Positions 24,216-35,139 of a stretch of DNA of 64,000 bases are shown here, piece after piece (within the stretch, counting starts at the first letter, position 1; each line of letters begins with the position of its first letter). A program made the translations under genes and the position numbers. The notes beneath the pieces are model-generated. The model ran no database searches, had not been told where the DNA came from, and saw only the letters and a program-made list of their open reading frames with translations. This DNA is from Methylobacterium oryzihabitans (GTDB taxonomy: Bacteria; Pseudomonadota; Alphaproteobacteria; Rhizobiales; Beijerinckiaceae): contig NZ_SACP01000026.1 in the NCBI RefSeq assembly GCF_004004555.2, positions 24,219 to 88,218 on the forward strand, in the 5' to 3' direction.

Positions 24216-25742
24216 TCAAATCTGTCTGGCGTGAACCAGGCGCAGTGCGGCGGTGGCAGCCGGCGCCGCCGCGCTGCGGGTCTGGTTGCGGCCGCCGTTC
24301 TTGGCGGCGTAGAGCGCCTCGTCGGCGAGCCGCACCAGATCGGCCGCATCCCTGGCCTGGGCGGCCGAGGCCGCGCCGATGCTCACCGTGACCGAGCCGC
24401 CGCCGATCCCCGCGGAGGCCAACGCGACCTGCGCCACCGCGTCGTGGATCCGGTCGGCGACGCTCAGCGCGCCGGTTCCGTCGGTGCCGGGCAGCAGCAC
24501 GACGAACTCCTCGCCGCCGATCCGGCAGACGAGATCCCCGGGGCGGAACACGCTCTCCGACAGGGCGCCGGCGAGGCCCTTCAGGATCTCGTCGCCGACC
24601 CCGTGGCCGTAGCGGTCGTTGTAGCGCTTGAAGTGGTCGGCATCGACGACGAGGAGCGACAGCGGCCGGCCCGAACCCGCGGCCCGGCCCCAGGCCCGGT
24701 CGAGTTCGTCCTCGAAGCGCCGGCGGTTCGGCAGCCCGGTGAGCATGTCGGTCATCGACAGGCGGGCGAGCTCCGCCTCGATCCCGGTGCGGCGCTCGAG
24801 TTCGCGGGCGAACATCACCACGAGGGCGATGGTCAGCCCGCCGAGGACCAGCACGACCCCGCTGATCACCGCCGCCTTCGTTCGCCACTCGGCGTCGATC
24901 TCGTCGACCGACAGGGCGACGTTGAGCAGCAGCGGCAGGTCGCCGACACCCGTGAAGGTGTAGTGCCGCAGGAGGCCGTCGCGCACCGAGGCGCTCGTGA
25001 AGCTGCCCGACCCCTCGCGCCGGAACCGCTCGAAATTCGCCGTCCCGGCGATGCTGGTGCCGAGGTCGGCCTCGACATAGGGGTGGCGCATGATGCGCGT
25101 CCCGTCGCGGTGATAGAGGTTGATCGCGCCGTCGCGGCCGAGTCCGAGGCGGTCGAGCAGCCGGCGGAAGTAGGACAGCTTCAGCGTGGCGACCGCGACG
25201 CCGCCGAACGTGCCGTCCGGCTTGGTGATCCGCCGGCTGAGCGGGAGCATGCGCTCGCCGTTGAGCCGCGAGACGACCGGCGGACCGAGATAGAGGCCGA
25301 GATCGGGCCGCGCCACGTGGACCCGGAAGTAGTCGCGGTCGGCGAAGCTGCCGGTCGGGGCCGGCGAGCGGGGCGAACTCTCGGTCGGTCTCCCGTGCTC
25401 GTCGAGGACCATCATCAGGCCGATGTCCTGGGCGCTCGTGGCGCGGTCGAACAGGGTGAGTTGGCGGATCTCGGGGCTGGCCGCGTCGAGCCCCGGTGCG
25501 CGAAGGTTGTCCTGGACGCCGCGCAGGGACAGGTCGAGGAGTTCGATGTTGCGGGCGACATCGCGCTCGATGACCTGCAGCAGGTTGCGCGACGTCTGCT
25601 CCGCCTTGTCCCAGGCATCCTGCCGCAGTTCGAGCAGCATCAGGGCCGAGACCGCCATCATGCCGAGAGGGGCGATGATCCCGAGCAGGATCCAGGTTCC
25701 GGGCGAGGCGGGACGGAGGAACGTGAGGCGCGAGGGTACCAC
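24216..25742 (-). CDS. Membrane-bound diguanylate cyclase with periplasmic sensor domain (GGDEF)
   Basis: Makes cyclic di-GMP from two GTP in response to an unknown outside signal; 508 aa. A transmembrane helix (about 15-38) is followed by a periplasmic double-Cache-like domain (about 40-285, with FADRDYFRVH and GPPVVSRLNGERM), a second transmembrane helix (about 290-312), and a GGDEF domain (about 335-490). The active-site loop is GGEEF. The RPGD five residues before it is the inhibitory I-site (RxxD), so the enzyme should be active and product-inhibited. No EAL domain is present. The GTG start at 25742 has GGGAG upstream. It converges on the glucan operon but shows no other link to it. Confidence 0.92.
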   Translation of the reverse strand: MVPSRLTFLRPASPGTWILLGIIAPLGMMAVSALMLLELRQDAWDKAEQTSRNLLQVIERDVARNIELLDLSLRGVQDNLRAPGLDAASPEIRQLTLFDRATSAQDIGLMMVLDEHGRPTESSPRSPAPTGSFADRDYFRVHVARPDLGLYLGPPVVSRLNGERMLPLSRRITKPDGTFGGVAVATLKLSYFRRLLDRLGLGRDGAINLYHRDGTRIMRHPYVEADLGTSIAGTANFERFRREGSGSFTSASVRDGLLRHYTFTGVGDLPLLLNVALSVDEIDAEWRTKAAVISGVVLVLGGLTIALVVMFARELERRTGIEAELARLSMTDMLTGLPNRRRFEDELDRAWGRAAGSGRPLSLLVVDADHFKRYNDRYGHGVGDEILKGLAGALSESVFRPGDLVCRIGGEEFVVLLPGTDGTGALSVADRIHDAVAQVALASAGIGGGSVTVSIGAASAAQARDAADLVRLADEALYAAKNGGRNQTRSAAAPAATAALRLVHARQI

Positions 25743-25954
25743 CGGGGTCGCTCCCGAGCGGACAGGCCCGCTCTGAACGACGTCTCATGCGCCGCCTAAG
25801 GCGGCGTTGCGCCGATCCGGTGCATTGTCGCGATCGGGTGAGGTTCCGCCGCCGGCCGGCTCCGGCGAGCCGCGATGGTGATCGATTCACCACACCGTCC
25901 GGAAACGGGCCGGACACGGACCCCGGCCGCTTGCGCCGCGCGGCGCGGCACACA
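25743..25954. other. Non-coding stretch upstream of the diguanylate cyclase gene
   Basis: This is the first part of a 516-bp gap between divergent genes and should contain the promoter of the cyclase gene. It is GC-rich, with scattered short dyads (such as CCGGCCGG). I see no convincing ORF or consensus promoter. The candidate small RNA occupies the following bases. Confidence 0.4.
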
Positions 25955-25960
25955 CTAAAA

Positions 25961-26050
25961 CATCACGAGCGCGATGGCGTCGCGCCCGTGTCGCCCTTCT
26001 CGGGCGTTTCCTCCCTAGACTTCGGGCCGCTCGCAAGGGCGGCCCTTTTT
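25961..26050 (+). ncRNA. Candidate trans-acting small RNA (alpha-r15/AbcR-like)
   Basis: Three stacked stem-loops occur within about 90 bases and end in a strong terminator. Stem 1 is GCGCGA/TCGCGC (25969-25974 and 25980-25985). Stem 2 is CGCCC/GGGCG (25992-25996 and 26002-26006). An unpaired pyrimidine-rich TTTCCTCCCTAGACTTC (26007-26023) follows, then the terminator stem. The exposed CCTCCC is complementary to Shine-Dalgarno sequences. This layout closely resembles the rhizobial alpha-r15 (AbcR1/AbcR2) RNAs as I remember them, which repress mRNAs of ABC-transporter binding proteins with Hfq. The start is guessed; a weak TTGCGC at 25931 could be a -35 box. No ORF fits, and the following gene begins 209 bases after the terminator. 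Confidence 0.6.
26024..26050 (+). terminator. Intrinsic terminator of the candidate small RNA
   Basis: GGGCCGC (26024-26030) pairs with GCGGCCC (26039-26045) around an 8-base loop and is followed directly by TTTTT. No upstream forward-strand protein gene needs it, which supports an independent RNA transcript ending here. Confidence 0.8.
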
Positions 26051-26258
26051 ATGTCCGGGCCGTGGTCGTACCGGGTCCGCGATCGACAAACAAGCAAAAT
26101 TCTTCCGGTTCGGTATTCGGTAGCATTTTCGTGCCGTCCGGGCCGCCTCGGGAGGCCGGGCGCTCGCGCGAACCATCCCGTCGGGCTGGAACCGCCAAGG
26201 CGGCGGACAGTTCTGCCATGATCTTCGGCAGTCGAGATCGCCGGCAGGATTGCGCTCC

Positions 26259-26669
26259 ATGACCCAGCTCCGTTCCCTCGTCGCCGGGCTCCTCGCCGCC
26301 GCCATCGCCGGGCCGGCCCTCGCCGCGTCTTGCGGCGCCGAGATCGCGGCGCTCGAACCCCGGCTCGACGAGAAGAGCCGCGAGGTGATCGCGACCTCGT
26401 CGGCCGGCAAGGAAGTCGCGTCGCGCCGCGAGGCCAAGGCCGAGGAGGCGGCGGAGAACAAGGTGCCGCCGACGGCGCTGCCCTCCGGCCCGGCGCCGGG
26501 CAGCATCGAGGCGCAGGCGACCGCCAAGGCGGCGGAATCCGGCGGCGGCACCGGCGCCATGGAGGCGCGCGCCAGCCTCAACCGCGCCCGCGAACTGGAC
26601 AAGAAGGGCGACGAGGCCGGCTGCCTCCAGGTGCTCGGCGAAGCCCGCAAGCAGATCGGTTCGCCCTGA
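26259..26669 (+). CDS. Small secreted/periplasmic protein of unknown function
   Basis: I do not recognise the family. The 136-aa protein starts with a clear signal peptide (RSLVAGLLAAAIAGPALA, cleavage near ALA-AS). One cysteine follows the cleavage site and another lies near the C-terminus (AGCLQVLGEA); both could pair in the periplasm. The middle is charged and low-complexity (KEVASRREAKAEEAAENK), probably helical. The tail resembles the end of a TPR-like helix. The ATG at 26259 is chosen because the signal peptide begins there and AGGA lies about 11 bases upstream. No operon partner is evident. Confidence 0.7.
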   Translation: MTQLRSLVAGLLAAAIAGPALAASCGAEIAALEPRLDEKSREVIATSSAGKEVASRREAKAEEAAENKVPPTALPSGPAPGSIEAQATAKAAESGGGTGAMEARASLNRARELDKKGDEAGCLQVLGEARKQIGSP

Positions 26670-26765
26670 ACCGCGCGCCTGCCGCCGCCGGGGGTTGACG
26701 ACGGGCACGCCGTTTGCGACCGGCCTTCGGGACCAGACCGGTTCCCCGGCGGGAAGAGGCAGCGG

Positions 26766-27011
26766 ATGAGCATGCAGACCAGCGGACCGACCTCCACCGA
26801 GCCCGGGCAGCTCCTCCATCTCGTGTTCGGCGGGGAGCTGACCGACCTCGACGGCATCACCTTCCGCGACCTGTCGAAGCTCGACGTCGTGGGGATCTTC
26901 CCGGACTACGCCAGCGCCGCGATGGCCTGGAAGGCCAAGGCGCAGCAGACCGTCGACAGCGCCCAGACCCGCTACTTCATCGTGCATCTGCACAAGCTGC
27001 TCCAGCCCTGA
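26766..27011 (+). CDS. DUF4170 domain protein
   Basis: An 81-aa cytoplasmic protein. The core LLHLVFGGELTDLDGITF, then DVVGIFPDYASAAMAWKAKAQ, then TRYFIVHLHKLLQP matches the alphaproteobacterial DUF4170 family, whose function is unknown. GGGAAGAGG sits about 7 bases before the ATG. It stands alone between two forward genes. I see no catalytic motif; the aromatic-rich beta pattern suggests a small compact fold. Confidence 0.82.
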   Translation: MSMQTSGPTSTEPGQLLHLVFGGELTDLDGITFRDLSKLDVVGIFPDYASAAMAWKAKAQQTVDSAQTRYFIVHLHKLLQP

Positions 27012-27141
27012 TCGGGCGGGGCGCGGCGCCGTGGCTCGGTCCGCGGCGGGATGAAGGCGTTGTGACGCTTCGTCGCCGCTGTTAAGAGCCGGCCGCGTCG
27101 CGCCGATTCGGTTCCACGGGCGCGGCCTCCATGGGAAGACG

Positions 27142-28086
27142 ATGAAATCCTCCATCAAGATCGTGGCGGGCAACGCGAGCCGGCCGCTCGCCGAGGCGAT
27201 CGCCGCCTATCTCGAAGTCCCGCTGGCGCTCTGCTCGGTGCGCCGGTTCGCCGACATGGAGATCTTCGTCGAGTTGCAGGAGAACGTGCGCGGCGAGGAC
27301 GTGTTCATCGTCCAGTCGACCTCGTTCCCGGCCAACGATCACCTGATGGAACTGCTCATCATGATCGACGCCGCGCGGCGCTCGTCGGCGCGGCGGATCA
27401 CGGCGGTGCTGCCGTATTTCGGCTATGCCCGGCAGGACCGGCGCACCTCGGGCCGCACCCCGATCTCGGCCAAGCTCGTCGCCAACCTCATCACCGAGGC
27501 CGGCGCCGACCGGGTGATGACCCTCGACCTGCATGCCGGGCAGATCCAGGGCTTCTTCGACATCCCGACCGACAACCTGTTCGCCGCCCCCGTGATGGTG
27601 CGCGACATCAAGGAGCGGCTCGACCCCGCCGACATGATGGTGGTGTCGCCCGACGTCGGCGGCGTGGTGCGGGCCCGGGCGCTCGCCAAGCGCATCGACG
27701 CCCCGCTCGCCATCGTCGACAAGCGCCGCGAGCGGCCGGGCGAGTCGGAGGTCATGAACATCATCGGCGACGTCGAGGGACGCTCCTGCATCCTCGTCGA
27801 CGACATCGTCGATTCCGGCGGCACCCTGGTCAACGCCGCCGAGGCGCTGCTCGCCCAGGGCGCCAAGGACGTCTCGGCCTACATCACCCACGGCGTGCTG
27901 TCGGGGGGCGCGGTGTCGCGCATCGCCTCCTCGAAGCTGAAGGAACTGGTGATCTCCGACTCGATCCAGCCGACCGCCGCGGTGAAGCTCGCCCGCAACA
28001 TCCGGGTCGTCACCATCGCGCCGCTGCTCGGCGAAGCCATCGGCCGCACCGCCGACGAATCGAGCGTGTCGAGCCTGTTCACCTGA
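27142..28086 (+). CDS. prs: Ribose-phosphate pyrophosphokinase
   Basis: Makes PRPP from ribose-5-phosphate and ATP, the precursor for purines, pyrimidines, histidine, tryptophan and NAD. At 314 aa it is normal for class I PRPP synthases. Visible motifs include the catalytic flexible-loop region YARQDRRTSGRTPISAK, the Mg/ATP segment DLHAGQIQGFFDIP, and the PRPP-binding loop CILVDDIVDSGGTL. GGAAG lies just upstream of the ATG. It stands alone, and a strong GC hairpin follows its stop. trcR comes next on the same strand. Confidence 0.96.
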   Translation: MKSSIKIVAGNASRPLAEAIAAYLEVPLALCSVRRFADMEIFVELQENVRGEDVFIVQSTSFPANDHLMELLIMIDAARRSSARRITAVLPYFGYARQDRRTSGRTPISAKLVANLITEAGADRVMTLDLHAGQIQGFFDIPTDNLFAAPVMVRDIKERLDPADMMVVSPDVGGVVRARALAKRIDAPLAIVDKRRERPGESEVMNIIGDVEGRSCILVDDIVDSGGTLVNAAEALLAQGAKDVSAYITHGVLSGGAVSRIASSKLKELVISDSIQPTAAVKLARNIRVVTIAPLLGEAIGRTADESSVSSLFT

Positions 28087-28111
28087 CCGGTCGCAGGGGG
28101 CCGGAGACGGT

Positions 28112-28135
28112 CGCCCCGGCCGAAGGGCCGGGGCG
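28112..28135. terminator. 10-bp GC hairpin after prs
   Basis: CGCCCCGGCC (28112-28121) and GGCCGGGGCG (28126-28135) form a perfect stem with a GAAG tetraloop, 26 bases after the prs stop. It is followed by AAAAC instead of a T-tract, so it is a stabilising or Rho-assisted end rather than a textbook terminator. Confidence 0.5.
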
Positions 28136-28144
28136 AAAACCGCT

Positions 28145-28174
28145 TTGCGCCGGTCCGCGACCTGCCTATATATT
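28145..28174 (+). promoter_or_regulatory. Candidate promoter of trcR
   Basis: TTGCGC (28145-28150) and TATATA (28167-28172) are separated by 16 bases. The A/T-only TATATATT is a rare composition here and lies 160 bases before the trcR start codon. Assignment is by consensus resemblance alone. Confidence 0.45.
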
Positions 28175-28332
28175 CGGCCATTCCCTCGCAGCGTGAGACG
28201 GGATGTCCCGGCCTTTCCCGGGACGGCGGTGCCGCCGCGCCGCCGGCGGCTTGCTGTCGCGCTGCGAGCCGATGGATTCGCCCGAACGGGCGCGTCCCCG
28301 CCGCCGTGCCGGGACGCCGTAGGAGGTTAGGT

Positions 28333-29055
28333 ATGTCCCAGGGTCCGTTGATGCCGAAGGCGACGGCCGTGTGGCTGGTCGAGAACACCTCGCTGGCCTT
28401 CGATCAGATCGCCGATTTCTGCAAGCTGCACCCGCTCGAGGTGAAGGGCATCGCCGACGGCGAGGTCGCCGCCGGCATCAAGGGCCTCGACCCGGTCTCG
28501 ACCGGACAGCTCACCCGCGAGGAGATCGAGAAGGCGCAGAAGAACCCGAACCACCGCATGAAGGTCGCGGTGTCGAAGGTGAAGCTGCCGGAGGTCAAGC
28601 GCTCGACCAAGGGCCCGCGCTACACGCCGCTGTCGCGCCGCCAGGACCGGCCGAACGCGATCCTCTGGCTGCTGCGCAACCACCCGGAGCTGAAGGACGC
28701 GCAGGTGATGCGCCTCGTCGGCACCACCAAGTCGACGATCCAGCAGATCCGCGACCGCACGCACTGGAATTCCGGCTCGCTCCAGCCGATGGATCCGGTC
28801 ACCCTCGGCCTGTGCACCCAGATCGACCTCGACTTCGAGGTCCAGCGCGCCGCCAAGGACCGGCCGGCGGTGGAGCCGGGGGAGGGCGGGCCGACCCTGA
28901 TGCCGACCGAGATGTCGCTGGCGCCCGAGCCCGACTTCGAGGAGGCGCCGCGCCGCCCCGGCGGCCGCGACGACGAGCGCCTCGACGCCGACTCGGTGTT
29001 CGCCCGCCTCAAGCCGCTGCGCCGCGGCGAGGAGGACGAGGACGACGACGTCTGA
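28333..29055 (+). CDS. trcR: Cell-cycle transcriptional regulator TrcR (DUF1013)
   Basis: 240-aa DUF1013 protein, conserved across Alphaproteobacteria and named TrcR after Caulobacter work. The conserved core runs from MPKATAVWLVENTSLAFDQI to QIDLDFEVQRA. It contains two helix-turn-helix-like segments (LAFDQIADFCKLHPLEVKGI and VMRLVGTTKSTIQQIRDRTH), which fits a DNA-binding role. The C-terminus from about residue 185 is acidic and low-complexity, ending EEDEDDDV. The ATG at 28333 is fixed by a near-perfect GGAGGTTAG site. It is followed by a T-tract terminator at 29134-29157, so it appears monocistronic. Confidence 0.9.
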   Translation: MSQGPLMPKATAVWLVENTSLAFDQIADFCKLHPLEVKGIADGEVAAGIKGLDPVSTGQLTREEIEKAQKNPNHRMKVAVSKVKLPEVKRSTKGPRYTPLSRRQDRPNAILWLLRNHPELKDAQVMRLVGTTKSTIQQIRDRTHWNSGSLQPMDPVTLGLCTQIDLDFEVQRAAKDRPAVEPGEGGPTLMPTEMSLAPEPDFEEAPRRPGGRDDERLDADSVFARLKPLRRGEEDEDDDV

Positions 29056-29133
29056 TCCTGCCAGCCGGCGCCTTGCCGCCGGCGCGTTTCTGCGTTAAGG
29101 CGCCGGGATCCGAGAATGGTGTCCGGTGGGCGG

Positions 29134-29157
29134 AAGGGGCTGGACAGGCCCCTTTTT
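29134..29157 (+). terminator. Intrinsic terminator downstream of trcR
   Basis: AAGGGGC (29134-29140) pairs with GCCCCTT (29148-29154), with a 7-base loop, and a T-tract (29153-29157) follows. It separates trcR from rpsA. The rest of the 288-bp gap should hold the rpsA promoter and leader, in which I see no sharp consensus. Confidence 0.72.
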
Positions 29158-29343
29158 CGCAGACCGCACCCGGTCCCGGAGCACACGTTTCCGCGCGTCG
29201 TCCATGCGCCGGCCCGTCCCCGCGAGGGACGGCTGTTCCGCCCCGCCGAGAAGGCAGGCGGACACCGACGAGCGGAAGCGGCCCGTTCACACGAGCCGCC
29301 GGCGCCGCCCCGTTCCGATGACGGGGTGAGTTGAGGAGCATCA

Positions 29344-31053
<1,710 letters not shown>

Positions 31054-31103
31054 CCGCCGCGTCCCGGGTCCCGCGAGGGACCCGGAGACCGGCAGCCGAC
31101 GAA

Positions 31104-31138
31104 GGCCCGCGCGGACGGTTGTCCGCGCGGGCCTTTTT
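31104..31138 (+). terminator. Strong intrinsic terminator of rpsA
   Basis: A perfect 13-bp stem (31104-31116 with 31121-31133, arm sequence GGCCCGCGCGGAC) with a GGTT loop is followed directly by TTTTT. This is the clearest terminator in the window. Confidence 0.93.
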
Positions 31139-31304
31139 CGTGTGCCCCGGCGACCGCAGCGGAACAGCGAAACCGGCTCTTGCCGCTGCGCGACAGGGAA
31201 GGGTAGAACTCCCGGGCCGCGAGGCGCAGCAAGGACTTGGGCGGCGGTCGTCCGGCCGGTCCGGCCGCCGCGCGGGACCGGGACAGGAACACCACGGGCG
31301 CCGC

Positions 31305-32282
31305 ATGGGCATCGATGCCGAACTCCTCCTCGACCGGCGCGCGCTGCGCCGGAAGCTCTCGTTCTGGCGCGTGGTCGGGATCGGCGGGCTGATCGTCGCG
31401 GCCGGCGCGGTCGGCTGGCGCGCCGCCGGCGGGGGAGGGGGCTTCGGCGGCGTGCGGCCGCAGATCGCCCGCATCACCATCGACGGCTTCATCGCCGGCA
31501 GCGAGAAGACCCGCGAGCTGATGAAGCGGGTCGGCGAGTCGCGGGCGGTCTCGGGCGTGGTCGTGTCGATCAACTCGCCGGGCGGCACCACCACCGGCTC
31601 CGAGGAGCTGTTCCGCAACCTGCGTCAGCTCGCCGAGAAGAAGCCGGTCGTCGCCTTCGTCGACGGCACGGCGGCGTCGGGGGCCTACATCACGGCGCTC
31701 GCCGCCGACCACATCGTGGCGCGCGAGACCTCCCTCGTCGGCTCGATCGGCGTGCTGTTCCAGTATCCCGAGGTCTCGGGCCTGCTCGACAAGGTCGGGG
31801 TCAAGGTCGAGGAGGTGAAGTCGGCGCCGCTCAAGGCCGAACCGAGCCCGTTCCACCCCACCTCGCCGGAGGCGCGCGCGGCGCTGCAATCGATCATCGG
31901 CGACACCTACGGCTGGTTCAAGGGACTGGTGGCCGAGCGCCGCGGCATGAACCCGCAGCAGCTCGCCGCGGTCTCGGACGGGCGCGTGTTCAGCGGCCGC
32001 CAGAGCGTGCCGCTCAAGCTCGTCGACGAGCTCGGCGGCGAGCGGCAGGCGGTCGAGTGGCTGGAGCGCGAGAAGGGCGTCGCCAAGGACCTGCCGGTGC
32101 GCGACTGGAAGCCGACGAGCGATCGCAGCTTCGGCGTCCTGTCGGCGGCGGCGTTCGGCGCCGACCTCCTCGGCTACGGCGAGTTCGCGTCCCGCCTGCG
32201 CGCGGCCTCCGACGAGACCGCGACCCTCGTGCGGGGCGGCCTGCTCGCGGTCTGGCGCCCCGGCGCCGCCCCCGCTCCCTGA
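31305..32282 (+). CDS. sppA: Signal peptide peptidase SppA (short, 36K type)
   Basis: Membrane-anchored serine protease that degrades cleaved signal peptides; 325 aa. An N-terminal membrane anchor (VVGIGGLIVAAGAVGW, about residues 22-38) is followed by one peptidase S49 domain, as in Bacillus-type SppA. The Ser/Lys dyad is visible as Ser125 in TAASGAYI and Lys177 in SAPLKAEPSPF, with SINSPGG as the substrate-binding strand. The ATG at 31305 is chosen because homology begins there; the ribosome site is weak (GGGCG). The gap to ihfB is 20 bases, so sppA, ihfB, lapA and trpF probably share a transcript. Confidence 0.93.
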   Translation: MGIDAELLLDRRALRRKLSFWRVVGIGGLIVAAGAVGWRAAGGGGGFGGVRPQIARITIDGFIAGSEKTRELMKRVGESRAVSGVVVSINSPGGTTTGSEELFRNLRQLAEKKPVVAFVDGTAASGAYITALAADHIVARETSLVGSIGVLFQYPEVSGLLDKVGVKVEEVKSAPLKAEPSPFHPTSPEARAALQSIIGDTYGWFKGLVAERRGMNPQQLAAVSDGRVFSGRQSVPLKLVDELGGERQAVEWLEREKGVAKDLPVRDWKPTSDRSFGVLSAAAFGADLLGYGEFASRLRAASDETATLVRGGLLAVWRPGAAPAP

Positions 32283-32302
32283 TCGATCCGAGACGCCAGG
32301 CC

Positions 32303-32623
32303 ATGATCAAGTCCGAGCTGGTCCTCCGCATCGCCGAGCAGAACCCGCATCTCTACCAGCGCGACGTCGAGAACATCGTCAACGCGATCCTCGACACGAT
32401 CGCCGACGCCCTGTCGCAGGGCGACCGGGTCGAGCTGCGCGGGTTCGGGGCGTTCTCGGTCAAGCGCCGCGAGGCGCGCCGCGGCCGCAACCCCCGCACC
32501 GGGGCCGCGGTGGCGGTGGCCGAGAAGGCGATCCCGGTGTTCAAGACCGGCAAGGAGATGCGCCTGCGCCTCAACGCGGCCGGCATCGGCGCCGACGACA
32601 AGGTCGAGGCGGCCGCCTCCTGA
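32303..32623 (+). CDS. ihfB: Integration host factor subunit beta
   Basis: Small DNA-bending protein that pairs with IhfA and shapes promoters and recombination sites; 106 aa. The HU/IHF fold is complete: SELVLRIAEQNPHLYQRDVE, then VELRGFGAFSVKRREARRGRNPRTG, where the RNPRTG loop with its intercalating proline is diagnostic. The C-terminal 15 residues (GIGADDKVEAAAS) are an extra tail. It follows sppA after 20 bases and precedes lapA by 57, the usual alphaproteobacterial order. Confidence 0.95.
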   Translation: MIKSELVLRIAEQNPHLYQRDVENIVNAILDTIADALSQGDRVELRGFGAFSVKRREARRGRNPRTGAAVAVAEKAIPVFKTGKEMRLRLNAAGIGADDKVEAAAS

Positions 32624-32680
32624 TCCCCACCGGAGACCGGCCGCACGGCGCTCCGTCCCCAACCCTGACCGGGACTTCCG

Positions 32681-33052
32681 ATGATCCGCTTCCTCAAGGG
32701 CCTGATCCTGCTTCCCATCGCGGTCGTGGTCGTGCTGCTCGCGGTCGCCAACCGCCAGCCGATCCTGCTGTCCCTCGACCCGTTCTCCGAGGGCGCGCCG
32801 GCCTTCAGCGTGACGCTGCCGCTCTACGCCCTCGTGTTCGGCGCCGTGGCGGTCGGGATCGTCGTCGGCGGCATCGGCGCATGGCTGGCGCAGGGCGAGA
32901 CCCGGCGCGACCGCCGCCGCAAGACCCGCGAGCTGCGCCGGCTCCAAGTCGAGACCGACCGGCTGCGCAGCGACGCGGCCCCGGCCGGCCGCCCCGGCAA
33001 TCCCGGCCGCTCCTCCGCTCCGGCCCTGCCGGCGCCGGCCGCCCGGGCCTGA
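32681..33052 (+). CDS. lapA: LapA domain (DUF1049) membrane protein
   Basis: 123-aa inner-membrane protein with two transmembrane helices (about residues 5-23 and 46-70) around the LapA-type sequence NRQPILLSLDPF. A basic cytoplasmic tail follows (RRDRRRKTRELRRLQVETDRLR) that could form a short coiled coil. In enterobacteria LapA works with LapB in lipopolysaccharide assembly control, but no lapB lies here, so the role is uncertain. The last 25 residues are low-complexity P/A/G. It is sandwiched between ihfB and trpF with only 8 bases before trpF, so co-expression is likely. Confidence 0.82.
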   Translation: MIRFLKGLILLPIAVVVVLLAVANRQPILLSLDPFSEGAPAFSVTLPLYALVFGAVAVGIVVGGIGAWLAQGETRRDRRRKTRELRRLQVETDRLRSDAAPAGRPGNPGRSSAPALPAPAARA

Positions 33053-33060
33053 CCGCCGCC

Positions 33061-33702
33061 ATGGCGCCGGTCGCCGTCAAGATCTGCGGGCTGAGCACGC
33101 CGGAGACCCTCGACGCGGCGCTGCTGGCCGGGGCCGACATGGTCGGCTTCGTGCATTTCCCGCGTTCCCCGCGCCATCTCGATCTCGACGCCGGGCGCCG
33201 CCTGTCGGCGCGGGCGAGGGGGCGGGCGGAGCGGGTCGCCCTCGTGGTCGATCCCGACGACGCCCTGCTCGACGCGGTGGTCGAGGCGCTCGACCCCGAC
33301 TGGATCCAGCTCCACGGCCGCGAGAGCCCGGAGCGCGTCGCCGCGGCCCGCGCCCGCACCGGCCGCCCGGTGATGAAGGCGCTCGGGGTCGCGACCCTCG
33401 ACGACCTCGCCCGCGTCGCCGACTACGCCGCCGCCGACCGGGTGCTGCTCGACGCCAAGCCCGCCCCGGGTGCGCTGCCCGGCGGCAACGGCCACGCCTT
33501 CGACTGGGACCTGATCGCCCGCTCGGGCCTGACGACGCCGTTCATGCTCTCGGGCGGCCTGACGCCCGAGACCGTCGCCGGAGCGCTCGCCGCCACCGGC
33601 GCCCGGGCGGTCGACGTGTCCTCGGGCGTCGAGCGCCGGCCGGGCGAGAAGGACCCGGACCGCATCGCCGCCTTCGTGGCCGCCGCCCGCGCCGGATCAT
33701 GA
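33061..33702 (+). CDS. trpF: Phosphoribosylanthranilate isomerase
   Basis: Converts phosphoribosylanthranilate to the carboxyphenylamino-deoxyribulose intermediate in tryptophan synthesis; 213 aa, a single-domain (beta/alpha)8 barrel. Key motifs are VKICGLSTPET (catalytic Cys), FVHFPRSPRHL, IQLHGRES, LLDAKP (catalytic Asp region) and the phosphate-binding FMLSGGLTPETV with VDVSSGVERRPGEKD. It begins 8 bases after the lapA stop. trpB follows after 119 bp with its own upstream region. Confidence 0.95.
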   Translation: MAPVAVKICGLSTPETLDAALLAGADMVGFVHFPRSPRHLDLDAGRRLSARARGRAERVALVVDPDDALLDAVVEALDPDWIQLHGRESPERVAAARARTGRPVMKALGVATLDDLARVADYAAADRVLLDAKPAPGALPGGNGHAFDWDLIARSGLTTPFMLSGGLTPETVAGALAATGARAVDVSSGVERRPGEKDPDRIAAFVAAARAGS

Positions 33703-33821
33703 GTTCGCCACGGGCGATCGCCGAGATGCCGGCCCCGGCCGCGACGCCCTGGAAAATTGCCCTTCCGGCAAAATGGTCCTAAGCCGCGGGAAAACCCCGT
33801 CCGCGCCCAGGGATCGACGCC

Positions 33822-35042
<1,221 letters not shown>

Positions 35043-35139
35043 GCGGAAGCCGCCGGGGGGCGGGCTCGCGGCATTCCCCGGGGCCGTAGGGCCGGGTCGG
35101 CGCCTCCGCGGGGACGCAGGGGCGCCGGGTGCCTTCGGC

